Of a stretch of DNA of 64,000 nucleotides, positions 52,699-62,425 are shown in pieces. The notes below the pieces were generated by a model. That model ran no database searches. It worked only from the letters and a program-made list of their open reading frames with translations, and had not been told where the DNA came from. The DNA comes from Pseudomonadota bacterium (lineage in GTDB: Bacteria > Bdellovibrionota > Bacteriovoracia > Bacteriovoracales > Bacteriovoracaceae). The position numbers and the translations under genes are program-made. Within the stretch, counting starts at the first letter, position 1; each line of letters begins with the position of its first letter. The stretch covers positions 1 through 64,000 of the forward strand of contig JAIYDC010000050.1 in the NCBI GenBank assembly GCA_027487685.1, given 5' to 3'.

Positions 52699-53823
52699 AT
52701 GAGGCCCTTTATGTTGGATATATTCGAGGAAAAAGAGAGCAAAGATCATCTCCCCCTGATTCCGGAGTCGGAGCTATCGGACGATAAAGTCCTTGAGGAA
52801 CTTACGGCCGTGAAGAAGCGTCTTGGATCACGGGTTGTGGTGCTCGGTCACCACTATCAGCAAGACGATGTCATCGCTTTTGCCGACGTCACCGGCGACT
52901 CCCTCGAACTCGCTCGGAAGGCAGCCAAGATTAAAGACGCCGAGTTCGTGATGTTCTGTGGTGTTCACTTTATGGCCGAGACTGCCGACATGCTGACAGG
53001 CCCTCACCAAAAAGTCATCCTCCCGGACCTTCGTGCAGGCTGCTCGATGGCAGACATGGCAAACCGCCGAGAAATTGACGTTGCCTGGGCCCATATGAAA
53101 GCTTGTACCTCAGAAAAAATTATTCCTATCACCTACATCAACTGCACAGCTGCACTAAAGAGCTTCGTGGGTGAAAACGGCGGCTCCATCTGCACTTCCT
53201 CCAATGCAGAAAAGGTTATCACCTGGGGACTCTCCCAGGGGGAAAAACTTCTTTTCTTTCCAGACCAGCATTTGGGAAGAAACACCTGCTTTAAGCTGGG
53301 AATCAATCTCGAGGACATGGTGGTTTACGATCCACGCCAGCGTCACGGCGGCCTGACACCGGAACAAATCCGGGACGCGAAGGTCATCCTCTGGTACGGC
53401 TTTTGCTCAGTTCACCAAGGCTTTAATGAGAGTCACATTAAAGAATGGCGCCGACGGGATCCGGAGCGCATCCTGATCGTCCACCCGGAGTGTAGCTTCG
53501 AGGTGGTCCAGGGGGCGGACCTTGCGGGGTCGACGTCATTCATCATTAATCAAATCTCGGCAGCATCACCCGGAACCAAGTTCGCGGTTGGAACTGAGAT
53601 CAATCTGGTGAACCGCCTTGCTCATCAATACCCGCATCTTGATATCACTTCGCTCTCTCCATACCAGTGTTTGTGCACGACCATGTACCGGGTCAGACCG
53701 CGCTGGCTTCTCGAGAGCTACCGCGCGATCGAGCGCGGAGAAGCGATTAATATTATCAGCGTTGATGAGGTAACAAAAAAATACGCTCTAAAGGCACTCG
53801 ACCAAATGCTGGCCATATCCTAA
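52699..53823 (+). CDS. nadA: Quinolinate synthase
   Basis: A 374-residue NadA that condenses iminoaspartate with dihydroxyacetone phosphate to quinolinate in NAD synthesis. The cluster-binding cysteines are in MFCGVHFMAE, PECSFEV and LSPYQCLCTTM; VVLGHHYQQDD is the N-terminal block. Start at 52699 (or 52711) is preferred over a TTG at 52630, because the upstream residues are not part of the family. The next gene is a cysteine desulfurase, likely providing sulfur for the 4Fe-4S cluster. Confidence 0.95.
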   Translation: MRPFMLDIFEEKESKDHLPLIPESELSDDKVLEELTAVKKRLGSRVVVLGHHYQQDDVIAFADVTGDSLELARKAAKIKDAEFVMFCGVHFMAETADMLTGPHQKVILPDLRAGCSMADMANRREIDVAWAHMKACTSEKIIPITYINCTAALKSFVGENGGSICTSSNAEKVITWGLSQGEKLLFFPDQHLGRNTCFKLGINLEDMVVYDPRQRHGGLTPEQIRDAKVILWYGFCSVHQGFNESHIKEWRRRDPERILIVHPECSFEVVQGADLAGSTSFIINQISAASPGTKFAVGTEINLVNRLAHQYPHLDITSLSPYQCLCTTMYRVRPRWLLESYRAIERGEAINIISVDEVTKKYALKALDQMLAIS

Positions 53824-53830
53824 GGAATCT

Positions 53831-54988
53831 ATGATTTACGCCGACTACAACGGATCCTCTCCTCTTCTTCCGGCCGTTCGGGAATACCTCAAGAAGCGAC
53901 TTGATAGTGACCTCTTCGCTAACCCAAATGCCATCCATTCGCTGAGCCAGAAAATAGCGAAGGGGATTGAAAAATGTCGCGGGATCGTAGCCGAGACTCT
54001 CGGGTGTTACCCTGACCAGGTGTTCTTCAACTCCGGTGCCTCAGAAGGCATCTCTCATATTTTCCATTCGATTCTCGAACAGGCCGGGCCGCTTAAGGAC
54101 ATCGTCATTACAAGTCCTATCGAGCACTCAGTGATCCCTAGTGCCCTATCCTTTTACGAGAAACGCCGTGGCTTCAAACTCCTTAAGTTAGATATCGACG
54201 AAGGCGGTTCTGTAAAACCCGAGAGTCTTCAGCAACTCCTGGATGAACACAAGGGCAAGGTTGCACTCGTGACCGTCATGGCCGTAAATAACGAAACAGG
54301 GGTCTACCAGCCATACCGCGAACTTGCACGAATGTGCCGGTCAAACGGAGTAGAGTTTTTCTGTGATACCACCCAGCTCATCGGAAAAGGCGAGTTTAAC
54401 TTCGAACAGTCGGGCTTGGATTACGCGGTCTGCTCAGGCCATAAGCTCGGGGCCCTCTCGGGATCCGGCTTTGTTATGGTTCGAGAGCCGGCGAAGCTTC
54501 TTCCCCTTGTCTTCGGTAGCACCCAGGAGCGCGGCATCCGCGGTGGAACTCAGCACTACCTCGGGATCGAAACTTTGGCGGTAGCTCTTAACGATTTCCA
54601 TGAGAATAAACACAAAATTCCTCTCCTGGCCGCCGCAAAGGAAAAGTTCGAAGCAGCTATCCTAGGCAGCTTTCCTGAGTGCGTCGTAATTGGTTCAGGG
54701 GCCAAGCGGCTTTCGGGAACTACTTTAATCGGTTATCCAGGAATTCATGGCCAGGCGATCCAGATCGAGCTCGAATCACAGGACATCTTTGTTACTACGT
54801 CTTCGGCGTGCCTTGATAATCAACCTGAAACATCCAAGGTTTTGCAGGCCATGGGTATTAACGACCGCCTAGGGCGGGGAGTGGTTCGAATTAGTCTCAG
54901 CTACGCCCAAGGGGAGAAAGAATATTCCGTCTTACAGAATGCGCTCCATGCCGCGTATCATAAACTAGGTAAGATCCAATCCTTCTGA
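53831..54988 (+). CDS. nadS: Cysteine desulfurase, NifS/IscS family
   Basis: A 385-residue PLP enzyme releasing sulfur from cysteine. YADYNGSSPLLPAV at the start, the PLP lysine in CSGHKLGALSG (about 207) and the mobile Cys in TTSSACLDN (about 325) are present. It follows nadA after 7 bases, and such pairs are known to serve NadA cluster assembly; the symbol reflects this context. It is not linked to iscU here. Confidence 0.85.
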   Translation: MIYADYNGSSPLLPAVREYLKKRLDSDLFANPNAIHSLSQKIAKGIEKCRGIVAETLGCYPDQVFFNSGASEGISHIFHSILEQAGPLKDIVITSPIEHSVIPSALSFYEKRRGFKLLKLDIDEGGSVKPESLQQLLDEHKGKVALVTVMAVNNETGVYQPYRELARMCRSNGVEFFCDTTQLIGKGEFNFEQSGLDYAVCSGHKLGALSGSGFVMVREPAKLLPLVFGSTQERGIRGGTQHYLGIETLAVALNDFHENKHKIPLLAAAKEKFEAAILGSFPECVVIGSGAKRLSGTTLIGYPGIHGQAIQIELESQDIFVTTSSACLDNQPETSKVLQAMGINDRLGRGVVRISLSYAQGEKEYSVLQNALHAAYHKLGKIQSF

Positions 54989-54998
54989 AGAAGACCAA

Positions 54999-56576
54999 AT
55001 GAATTACATCCTTTGTCTGCTCCTGGCCGTGGCATGTTCCTTTAAAAAGAGTAACCAGACCCTCAAAGGGCACTCGGAACTCTACTCTGAGCCCGAAGCT
55101 CAGCTCGGGAGTTTAGACAAAGACGAGCGACGTATCATCGTTGCTGCGACAAACGACCTCCACGGCAACCTTGCTCCCTTTGCTGTGAACTTCGACGATA
55201 GAAAAGAACAAAAGCAAACTGTGACGATGGGTGGGCAAGCGGTCATTAGCGATTACTTTCAGATTCTCCGGAAGACTTACAAAAACGTTCTTCTTGTAGA
55301 CTCTGGAGACATTCTCGGAAATGGTTCGGACATTTCGGAGGCGGCAAACTTCCTGAAAACTAACCATTATGATGCGGTCACTGTTGGTCTTCGAGACTTC
55401 AACCTCAAAGTCCCATCGGCCATCGGCGGAACCAGTGACCTCTTTAAGCGATTCGCAAGAGAGATCTCGACCCCACTTCTCTTGGGAAATCTCTATGACC
55501 TGAAAACAGCTAGCGTGGTTGAATGGGAGGGGACAAAGTCCCACCTTTTGAAGGAGATCGACGGGGTAAAAGTTGGCGTGATCGGGATCATACCGGACGA
55601 TATTGTAGAGCAGACACCAGTCAATAATCGCCTCGGCTTCTACGTGGAAAATATGCTTCAGGCGACACTGCGGCATGCCCGACTTCTCCGCTCCTTAGGT
55701 GCAGATATTGTCGTAGTCATCACTCACCAAAAAATCGACTGCCATTCCCGCCTCGCAGACGAGGGCCAGCTTCCGGCCGATAAAGTTAACTTCGATCCGG
55801 CACTTCAACGGGCCTGCGATCTTCGAAGTCCTTTAGGCGAATTTCTTAATCGCTTACCGCCGGGCCTAATCGATGTGGTCGTCGGTGGGCGGAGCGACGA
55901 GAAAATGGCAAACATCGTTAACGGTATATTGGTCCTCGGAGGCTTCCCGAATGGGAAAAGCTTTAGCTATGCAGAGCTCGTGGTGAACATTGGGTCACGG
56001 CAAATAAACCGAAAGAAGACTGTCGTGCACCAGCCGGTCCTTTTTTGCCATGAGTTTTTCAAGGAAACAGATGACTGCTATACGGGAGATCCTACCGTTG
56101 ATCACTCAAAGCGGATCCCTGCGCGCTTTCTGGGTCAGGAAATTACTCCACCGCCTAGGGAACAGACCGTCAAGACAGAGAAAGCAGAAGCACTTGAGAT
56201 TCAGCGGGCCATGGGCCTTCATGAAGCGGATCTTAGTTACGTGCACGACTCCAGCGGAGAAACCCAGCTCGTCGTCCTTAAGCTTTCAGGGCGCGAGCTC
56301 ATTGATCTTCTAGAGGAGGATTACAACTCTGGAATGAAAGAATTCTGGTGGCCATCTCCCTTCCTCGTTAAACATGACGAATTGACAGTCTCTATAGCGG
56401 GTGAGGAAATCGATATCCCAAGGACATATCGGGTCCTGACAGACCTGGAATCGGCCCAGAGTCACCAACGTCTTTTAAAGAGAGTGAATTCGTCGTCCGT
56501 AGAAAATATCGTAAACAGTTCTTTACGCTCCCTAGAGGATAAAGTTGCCACCGGTATGGCCGCCTCTACTCACTAA
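54999..56576 (+). CDS. 5'-nucleotidase/metallophosphatase-type lipoprotein
   Basis: A 525-residue protein with a lipobox (LLAVAC, Cys about 13). The calcineurin-like metal motif NDLHGNL, then LLVDSGDILGNG and VITHQKID mark a dinuclear metallophosphoesterase of the UshA/CpdB type; the C-terminal domain (about 395-525) binds the nucleotide base in the family. It acts in the periplasm or on the outer membrane to dephosphorylate nucleotides or similar esters. The H-GNHD block is replaced by an unusual GLRDFNLK segment, so activity needs care. Overlaps the convergent gene by four bases. Confidence 0.8.
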   Translation: MNYILCLLLAVACSFKKSNQTLKGHSELYSEPEAQLGSLDKDERRIIVAATNDLHGNLAPFAVNFDDRKEQKQTVTMGGQAVISDYFQILRKTYKNVLLVDSGDILGNGSDISEAANFLKTNHYDAVTVGLRDFNLKVPSAIGGTSDLFKRFAREISTPLLLGNLYDLKTASVVEWEGTKSHLLKEIDGVKVGVIGIIPDDIVEQTPVNNRLGFYVENMLQATLRHARLLRSLGADIVVVITHQKIDCHSRLADEGQLPADKVNFDPALQRACDLRSPLGEFLNRLPPGLIDVVVGGRSDEKMANIVNGILVLGGFPNGKSFSYAELVVNIGSRQINRKKTVVHQPVLFCHEFFKETDDCYTGDPTVDHSKRIPARFLGQEITPPPREQTVKTEKAEALEIQRAMGLHEADLSYVHDSSGETQLVVLKLSGRELIDLLEEDYNSGMKEFWWPSPFLVKHDELTVSIAGEEIDIPRTYRVLTDLESAQSHQRLLKRVNSSSVENIVNSSLRSLEDKVATGMAASTH

Positions 56577-57388
56577 CGACAAAACGCCTTTCTTCCTTCG
56601 CACACGACAGTCAGACCTGTGCCACAGTAAGCGAAAGAAGAGTTCGTGCGGCAATCAAACTCATCATCCTTCCGTTGCCAACGCAGACCACGACGGCAGG
56701 CCGGTCCGTTCTTCTTACCGCAGCGAAGAAAACCACAGTAGCGAGGCCCTACTCCGCAACCGTTGGGGACTTCATACCAACCAGATTCGCAGCTGGTACA
56801 AGTTGACGGAGTGGCTTCGGTACAGTCGTCATTGATGCCGTGACAGAGGGTATCGTTTTTTGGAAATGGATCGAATTTGCGTCGGTTGCTCGCCATTGCT
56901 GGGGCTAGAAAGATAAGCCCGGGTGCTTTGAAATCTGAAGATGAGAGACCCGATGCCGGCAAAGGTTTTTTGAATGATCCCGGAAGAACAACGTCCCAAC
57001 GAAACCGTTTTTCTCCGCGCTGAACATCCAGCCAGAAACCGGTGTCAGCAATGCTAAAGCGCAAAGAGCGAACATCGTCGATCTTCAGCCCTTGGTCGCG
57101 AAAATAATAATCGTCACAGCGCTCCCCCGGAGAGACCGTCTGGACCTTGAGAACTCCAGCGTCGTCACCGGGAACACGGTAGAAGACACAGTCCTTTTGG
57201 CGGGTGAGATTGCGATCATAGTAGACCAAGGAAAAGAGGGTCTGCCAGGCGTCTCGCGGCTTCACCACGAGTGAACCGTTTTGATAGAATTCGTGACGAT
57301 CGGTGATCTCGAGCACGTGATCCCAATGGCCTGGCACAGGAGCAGAGATGGCATTTCCAATGAGGATAATAAATAGCAATGAAATCAA
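56573..57388 (-). CDS. Secreted protein with Cys-rich C-terminal domain
   Basis: A 271-residue protein. A signal peptide (MISLLFIILIGNAISAP) is followed by an all-beta-like domain (about 20-175) and a Cys-rich tail of about 80 residues (CTSCESGWYEVPNGCG, CGFLRCGKKNGPACR, CRTNSSFAYCG) with at least ten Cys, likely disulfide-bonded. No family recognised. It is coupled to the FGE-like gene 57385-58620 by a four-base overlap, so they probably act together. Confidence 0.6.
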   Translation of the reverse strand: MISLLFIILIGNAISAPVPGHWDHVLEITDRHEFYQNGSLVVKPRDAWQTLFSLVYYDRNLTRQKDCVFYRVPGDDAGVLKVQTVSPGERCDDYYFRDQGLKIDDVRSLRFSIADTGFWLDVQRGEKRFRWDVVLPGSFKKPLPASGLSSSDFKAPGLIFLAPAMASNRRKFDPFPKNDTLCHGINDDCTEATPSTCTSCESGWYEVPNGCGVGPRYCGFLRCGKKNGPACRRGLRWQRKDDEFDCRTNSSFAYCGTGLTVVCEGRKAFCR

Positions 57389-58620
57389 TTCTCCACCTCT
57401 TCATAGCATCTGAAAGCAACGGGCATCTTGGGTTCCTGCTCACCATTCCAACTTGTGCGGACCCCTAGCTCGTGCCAGGGAGAAGATGCAGGATAGAAGC
57501 GAGACGAAGCCTTAAGATTGAGGGTTGGCTCGATGAAGTTCATAAATGATTCGGGATAAAATCCAAGAGCATGATGGATCCCCATCCAAGTTGCCGAATC
57601 GCTCGTAAAATATCTCTCCGGACATCCTTCTACTTGGGCAAGCTGGCAATCGAGGGGTGTCAGCTGATAATCAGGGTTAATGCGGGACATGCCCAGGAAG
57701 GACCTCGAGTGATCGCGCTGCCAGGGAGTCTCTGGCCGAGGAACTTTCTGGGGTAAGGGATCCTTTGGCTCAGATGGGGCCATGGTGGCGGCGTCGAAGA
57801 GTTTGGCCTCTAGGAGACGCTTACCATAATAAGCACAATAGGCCTCTTGGTCCGATCTAGACAAAAGCGCAGGCCTTGCCCAATGCTTCCGATTTTGCGT
57901 GATTTTCTCTGGCATTCCCGTCAGGAGATACCATTCATTGACTTGACGGTTAGTGACATAAAAGCGATCAAGGAACAGATGGCGGTCGAAGTTATCCCAA
58001 ATAAATCCTTCAGAGCGCTTATCCTTGACCTTCCCGTAGCCATAAATTCGTTGGGGAAGATATTTATCACGGCAGGAATCGGCGAGGAAGATCGACTGCG
58101 TATGCCCAGGAATTTCCCTGACGCTAAGTTCAACGACATAACCATACTGATGAGAAAAGCCAGGCTCGCGCCGACGGTACAAAGAGTAATACCTAGGACC
58201 AGCAGCTAATGCCGGTATCGCCGGGAAGGCCGGGGTAGCCACCACATGGAAGGTCTGACCGAAAAGATCGACTGAGAGTGACGGTGTCGGGGTAACACCT
58301 CCTTGCCAGTAGCACTGCCAGAAATGAGGATTACACTGGTAATAGCTCTTCCCGACTTCCTTTTCATGGAGAATCTCATCCGGGCACTGAGTACCGCTTT
58401 TAGGGAAGAATCGATCTCCCTCCCGCCAAAGACTAGCAACGGATGGTCCTGCGGCACGAATCACTTGAGTAAAAAGCTTGTCAACTGTGACCGGACGCTT
58501 AGGTCGGACCAAGGAGAGAGGACGCGGACGCATGAAGAGCAAAATTATGCCTAGGATGCTAAGAGTCCCCAATATCACGATGATTTTTGGTATAATCGAA
58601 TTATCGGAACGTCTCTTCAC
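57385..58620 (-). CDS. Membrane-anchored FGE/SUMF1-like protein
   Basis: A 411-residue protein with an N-terminal membrane anchor (IPKIIVILGTLSILGIILLF, about 10-29). The C-terminal half shows the FGE-sulfatase (SUMF1-like) pattern: FDRHLFLDRFYVTNRQVNEW, SDQEAYCAYYGKRLLEAKLF and a late MPVAFRCY. The fold is often non-enzymatic; the two active cysteines of true formylglycine-generating enzyme cannot be assigned. It starts 13 bases from the divergent prkA gene. Role unknown. Confidence 0.65.
   Translation of the reverse strand: MKRRSDNSIIPKIIVILGTLSILGIILLFMRPRPLSLVRPKRPVTVDKLFTQVIRAAGPSVASLWREGDRFFPKSGTQCPDEILHEKEVGKSYYQCNPHFWQCYWQGGVTPTPSLSVDLFGQTFHVVATPAFPAIPALAAGPRYYSLYRRREPGFSHQYGYVVELSVREIPGHTQSIFLADSCRDKYLPQRIYGYGKVKDKRSEGFIWDNFDRHLFLDRFYVTNRQVNEWYLLTGMPEKITQNRKHWARPALLSRSDQEAYCAYYGKRLLEAKLFDAATMAPSEPKDPLPQKVPRPETPWQRDHSRSFLGMSRINPDYQLTPLDCQLAQVEGCPERYFTSDSATWMGIHHALGFYPESFMNFIEPTLNLKASSRFYPASSPWHELGVRTSWNGEQEPKMPVAFRCYEEVEN
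58588..58596 (+). promoter_or_regulatory. Extended -10 promoter of prkA
   Basis: TGGTATAAT (58588-58596) is a perfect extended -10 (TGn TATAAT), 38 bases before the prkA ATG. The -35 region is poor, as expected for this promoter type. It lies inside the divergent FGE-like gene. Confidence 0.55.
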
Positions 58621-58633
58621 AGGATCAGGTTAT

Positions 58634-60829
58634 ATGAATTGGATGGAAGAAGTAAACAAAGAAGAAGGTCGCTACCAGAACGTGCTGGCCTTCGAAGATT
58701 ACATGAAACTCTTCTCGAAGAACCCTGAGAAGGAGCTCAGACCGTCGAACATCTACCTTCGGGATATGTTCGACTACTACGGAAAAACAGATGCCGATGG
58801 CTTTAGCATCTTTACCCGAGACCACGCAGATGCCCCGCCGGTTCATGGGCAAGTGAGAACGCAAAAGCGCATCTACAACTTCCTCCAGAACTTCATGGAA
58901 GAGGGATTCAATAACAAATTCATCCTTCTTGTCGGACCCAATGGCTCGTCTAAGTCAAGCCTGATAAAAAAAATCATGCTCGCGGCCGAAGACTACTCCT
59001 GCACTGACGAAGGCTCACTTTACAGTTTTAGCTGGATCTTTCCTATCGACCAATTTGTCAAAGGATCCCTCGGACTCTCAAGTGCTGTGGCAGATAAGAA
59101 CGTCACCTCTTATGCATTTCTTGAGGACAAAGATATTTCAGCGATCATTACCTCTGAACTTAAAGATCATCCTCTGCTATTGATTCCAATCAAAACCCGG
59201 CAGAAACTCATCGAGGATGCCTTTCGTGGCGATGGCGCCCGGCTTGAGACGATCCGCAAGTCCTATCTCTATAATGGGGATCTTTCACAACGGAACCGCC
59301 TAATCTTTGATGCCTTACTTAAGACCTACAAAGGCAGCTATCAGGAGGTCTTCAAGCATATTCGAGTCGAGCGTCTCTTCATTAACCGACGTTACTCGAT
59401 TGGTGCAACAACGATCGAACCCCAGCTCCACGTCGATGCGAATCTTCAGCAGATCACGATGGATCGCCGCCTGTCATCTCTGCCACCAAGCCTTCAGTCT
59501 CTTAACTTATTCTCGATTTCAGGAGAGGTGGTTCTCGCAAACCGCGGTATCCTCGAGTTCTCAGATCTCCTGAAACGTCCTCTCGATACGTTCAAATACT
59601 TGCTTATGACGATGGAATCAAAAACCATCAACTTGCATGGAATTCTTACAGAGCTAGACATTTTTTTCATCGGCTCAAGTAACGAGATCCACTTTGCTGC
59701 CTTTAAGCAGCATCCCGACTTCAACTCATTTAAAGGTCGCTTCAATTTTCTCAGGGTTCCATACCTCATGAATTACCGTGAGGAGGAACGGATCTACGTT
59801 GAACAAATCTCCAAGCTCAAGGAAGAAGCGACATTCGAGCCTCGAGCACTAAGTGCACTTTGCCTCTGGTCCGTCATGACCAGGATGCGTGCTCCTATCG
59901 GAAAAAACTTCCGAGAGGAGAAGCTAGGAAAGATCGCTGAGGCCCTCTCGCCGCTTGAAAAATGCCTCCTGTACGCGGACAAAGAAACTCCGGACGCATT
60001 TGATTCAGAATCGCGCCAGATCCTCCGCGCAGGGATTGAAGAAATTCAGGATGAGTACGAAAACGATACTATGTACGAAGGGAAGTTTGGAATTTCACCT
60101 CGGGAAGTGAAGCAGATCATCTACGACCTGGCCTACACCCACAAGGCAGTGACCTTCGTGGAAGTCCTTGAGTACCTTCGGGTCCTAATTGACCGCAAGG
60201 CAGAGTACGACTTTTTGAATATCTCTCACCAGGGCGAATATCACAACCCCAGAAAATTCATCGACCTCATCGAGGCTTGGAATATAGAGCGTCTCGACAA
60301 CGAAGTACGGGAATCCCTTGGCCTCGTCGATGAGCGTTCCTATGAAGAGTACATCTCGAGATACATCCTCAACATCAATGCTGTCATCAAGGGCGAAAAA
60401 GTTAAAAATAGCGTGACAGGTAAGTTTGAGGCCCCGGATGCCTATTTCATCAAAGAGTTTGAATCCAATGTTCATATGAACGAAGATCCAGAGAAATTTC
60501 GGTGGAATCTGATTGCACGCCTAGGCGCATACGCTCTAGATAATCGCGGGAAGGCGATCGTCTATGCCGAGGTTTTCGAGGACCTCGTTCACCTGCTTCA
60601 GGAATCATTTCGTAAAGAGCAGAAGAAGATCATCGACAAGGCCGGGAAGAACCTGGTCCTTTATCTTGCAGAAAAACAAGAGAACATCTCCCAGAATGTT
60701 CCTCGGGACGTGAAAGATATGCTCACGCACATCATCCATGCACTTCAGCAGAAGTATGGGTACAGCGAGAATGGAGCTATTTCTTCGCTTCAGTATTTGT
60801 TAAAAATGCGTTATGAAACTGAGAGATGA
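58634..60829 (+). CDS. prkA: PrkA family serine protein kinase
   Basis: A 731-residue PrkA: an AAA+ domain with Walker A LVGPNGSSKSS (about 101) and a C-terminal kinase-like domain. The start MNWMEEVNKEEGRYQNVLAF at 58634 is the beginning of the family; the longer frame upstream is not coding-like. PrkA proteins respond to stress and stationary phase, usually next to YeaH/YhbH and SpoVR genes; these are missing here. Slightly longer than the standard 640 residues. It overlaps the downstream pseudouridine synthase by ATGA. Confidence 0.93.
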   Translation: MNWMEEVNKEEGRYQNVLAFEDYMKLFSKNPEKELRPSNIYLRDMFDYYGKTDADGFSIFTRDHADAPPVHGQVRTQKRIYNFLQNFMEEGFNNKFILLVGPNGSSKSSLIKKIMLAAEDYSCTDEGSLYSFSWIFPIDQFVKGSLGLSSAVADKNVTSYAFLEDKDISAIITSELKDHPLLLIPIKTRQKLIEDAFRGDGARLETIRKSYLYNGDLSQRNRLIFDALLKTYKGSYQEVFKHIRVERLFINRRYSIGATTIEPQLHVDANLQQITMDRRLSSLPPSLQSLNLFSISGEVVLANRGILEFSDLLKRPLDTFKYLLMTMESKTINLHGILTELDIFFIGSSNEIHFAAFKQHPDFNSFKGRFNFLRVPYLMNYREEERIYVEQISKLKEEATFEPRALSALCLWSVMTRMRAPIGKNFREEKLGKIAEALSPLEKCLLYADKETPDAFDSESRQILRAGIEEIQDEYENDTMYEGKFGISPREVKQIIYDLAYTHKAVTFVEVLEYLRVLIDRKAEYDFLNISHQGEYHNPRKFIDLIEAWNIERLDNEVRESLGLVDERSYEEYISRYILNINAVIKGEKVKNSVTGKFEAPDAYFIKEFESNVHMNEDPEKFRWNLIARLGAYALDNRGKAIVYAEVFEDLVHLLQESFRKEQKKIIDKAGKNLVLYLAEKQENISQNVPRDVKDMLTHIIHALQQKYGYSENGAISSLQYLLKMRYETER

Positions 60830-61989
60830 GTGAAGTAAAAAAATCCTTCTCGACGGAAAAATACGTCGTCACCTATCCTGTTCAACTAGAACAGGACGGG
60901 TGGCGCTTGGATCAGTTCGTTCAAAAGTGCATGCCAACACTTTCCCGTCAGTTCCTGAAGAAAAAGATTGAACGTGGAGAAGTTGAAATTTCCGGACGCC
61001 AGTCTCCCCACAAGTCCAGCGTAAAAGTTCACCACGGCGAAGGTGTCACAGTCACGACTCATAATGATGGCATCATTGAAGAGGAGTACTGGTATGGTGA
61101 GGTTGTGGCAAAGACTGAAAGACCAACCATCGTTTTTGAGGACGAAGGTCTTCTCATAGTTAATAAGCCCCCCTACATGATCACGCATCCGGCCGGCCGC
61201 AATCTATTTTACTGCGCAACTGTTTATTTTGAAACGATCTACAAAAAAACGATCCACTCGATCCACCGCCTCGACCGGGAAACCTCAGGTCTTCTCCTCC
61301 TCGGAAAAAATCCTCGGGTCTCGCAACAGGTGGCAGCACTCTTTGAAGCAGATCTAGTTAGAAAGTGCTACTTTTTCATCGCTCAGAAAAGAGAGGGCGC
61401 GACATCGTTCCCCTTTACTGCTCGGGAGCGAATGGACCGAGAGGAAGATTCCATACCACGCGGAATGATGTACTGGTATCCCGAAGACTCTGCGAGGGGG
61501 AAGGAATCAGAAACACACTTCGAGATCGTGCTTGAGCAAGACGGATATGTTTTGGGTCTCGCGTTTCCACTAACAGGCCGGCAGCATCAGATCCGTGTGC
61601 ATGCCGCTTGCCACGGCTACCCACTCTTGGGTGACAAGCTCTACAACGGAGATCCCATGGTTTTTGTGCGTTTCAAGGACCACGCAGCGACGGAAGAGGA
61701 TCATGTGAAAATGCAGATTCCGCGTCAGGCACTCCATGCCGTGGCCATTAGGCTTGGATACCCGGCCAGTTCTGAATCTACTTTTGTTGCTCCTCTTCCT
61801 AAGGATCTCTCTGACTGGATCGAGCTGACACTCGGGCCCAAGCGCCCAGAAGTCGAAGCTTTAATTTCTGATAAGTTAGCAACCATTTTTACGAATGTTA
61901 AGATCGGCTTTACTCCTCAAGAAGTTCCTCAATCGTTCAAGTCATATAACCAACTCACCGATAAGAATATCTATGATACCAAAAAATAA
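60826..61989 (+). CDS. RluA-family pseudouridine synthase
   Basis: A 387-residue RNA pseudouridine synthase. An S4 RNA-binding domain (WRLDQFVQKCMPTLSRQFLK, about 26-85) precedes the catalytic domain with HRLDRETSGLLLL (catalytic Asp about 149) and a late TGRQHQIRVHAA (about 250). The C-terminal 40 residues are an extension. The specific RNA target is not visible. It overlaps prkA by four bases and the receiver gene by 17. Confidence 0.92.
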   Translation: MSEVKKSFSTEKYVVTYPVQLEQDGWRLDQFVQKCMPTLSRQFLKKKIERGEVEISGRQSPHKSSVKVHHGEGVTVTTHNDGIIEEEYWYGEVVAKTERPTIVFEDEGLLIVNKPPYMITHPAGRNLFYCATVYFETIYKKTIHSIHRLDRETSGLLLLGKNPRVSQQVAALFEADLVRKCYFFIAQKREGATSFPFTARERMDREEDSIPRGMMYWYPEDSARGKESETHFEIVLEQDGYVLGLAFPLTGRQHQIRVHAACHGYPLLGDKLYNGDPMVFVRFKDHAATEEDHVKMQIPRQALHAVAIRLGYPASSESTFVAPLPKDLSDWIELTLGPKRPEVEALISDKLATIFTNVKIGFTPQEVPQSFKSYNQLTDKNIYDTKK

Positions 61990-62425
61990 GATCCTCCTTA
62001 TAGATGACGAAGAAGACATTCTTGCTATTTTAAAGTTCATCCTGACGAGGGAAGGCTACGAAGTCGAGATGACGATGAGCGGACCAGAGGGCTATGAGAT
62101 GGCCATGAAAAATGATTATAAGGCCGTAGTTTGTGACCTCAGCATGCCAGAGCTAGACGGTCTGAGTCTAATTAAGAAAGTGCGTTCTGGGCATAACCTC
62201 ATACCCTTCGTATTCCTTTCGGGCCATGCTAACGAAGGCCATGAACGGGAGATGATCAACTACGGTGCCCACGACCTTGTTCATAAGCCGGATCTCGAAC
62301 GAATTCCCGGGATCCTCCGTGTCTTGATAAAGGCCGGTTGTGAAATTGAAGCCCTGGCAAAGAATGGCGGGGATTCTATGGAGTTCATAGAACTCATCCA
62401 TGATGTCGAAAAGAAAACGAGCTAG
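61973..62425 (+). CDS. Single-domain response regulator (receiver)
   Basis: A 150-residue receiver domain. ILLIDDEED (acidic pocket), the phospho-acceptor Asp in VVCDLSMPELDG (about 54), the Ser in FLSGHA and the Lys in VHKPDLE are complete. The start is the ATG at 61973, inside the end of the pseudouridine synthase gene. There is no output domain; a C-terminal 30-residue extension follows. It may act in a phosphorelay or bind a partner such as PrkA. The stop shares CTAG with the convergent gene. Confidence 0.88.
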   Translation: MIPKNKILLIDDEEDILAILKFILTREGYEVEMTMSGPEGYEMAMKNDYKAVVCDLSMPELDGLSLIKKVRSGHNLIPFVFLSGHANEGHEREMINYGAHDLVHKPDLERIPGILRVLIKAGCEIEALAKNGGDSMEFIELIHDVEKKTS

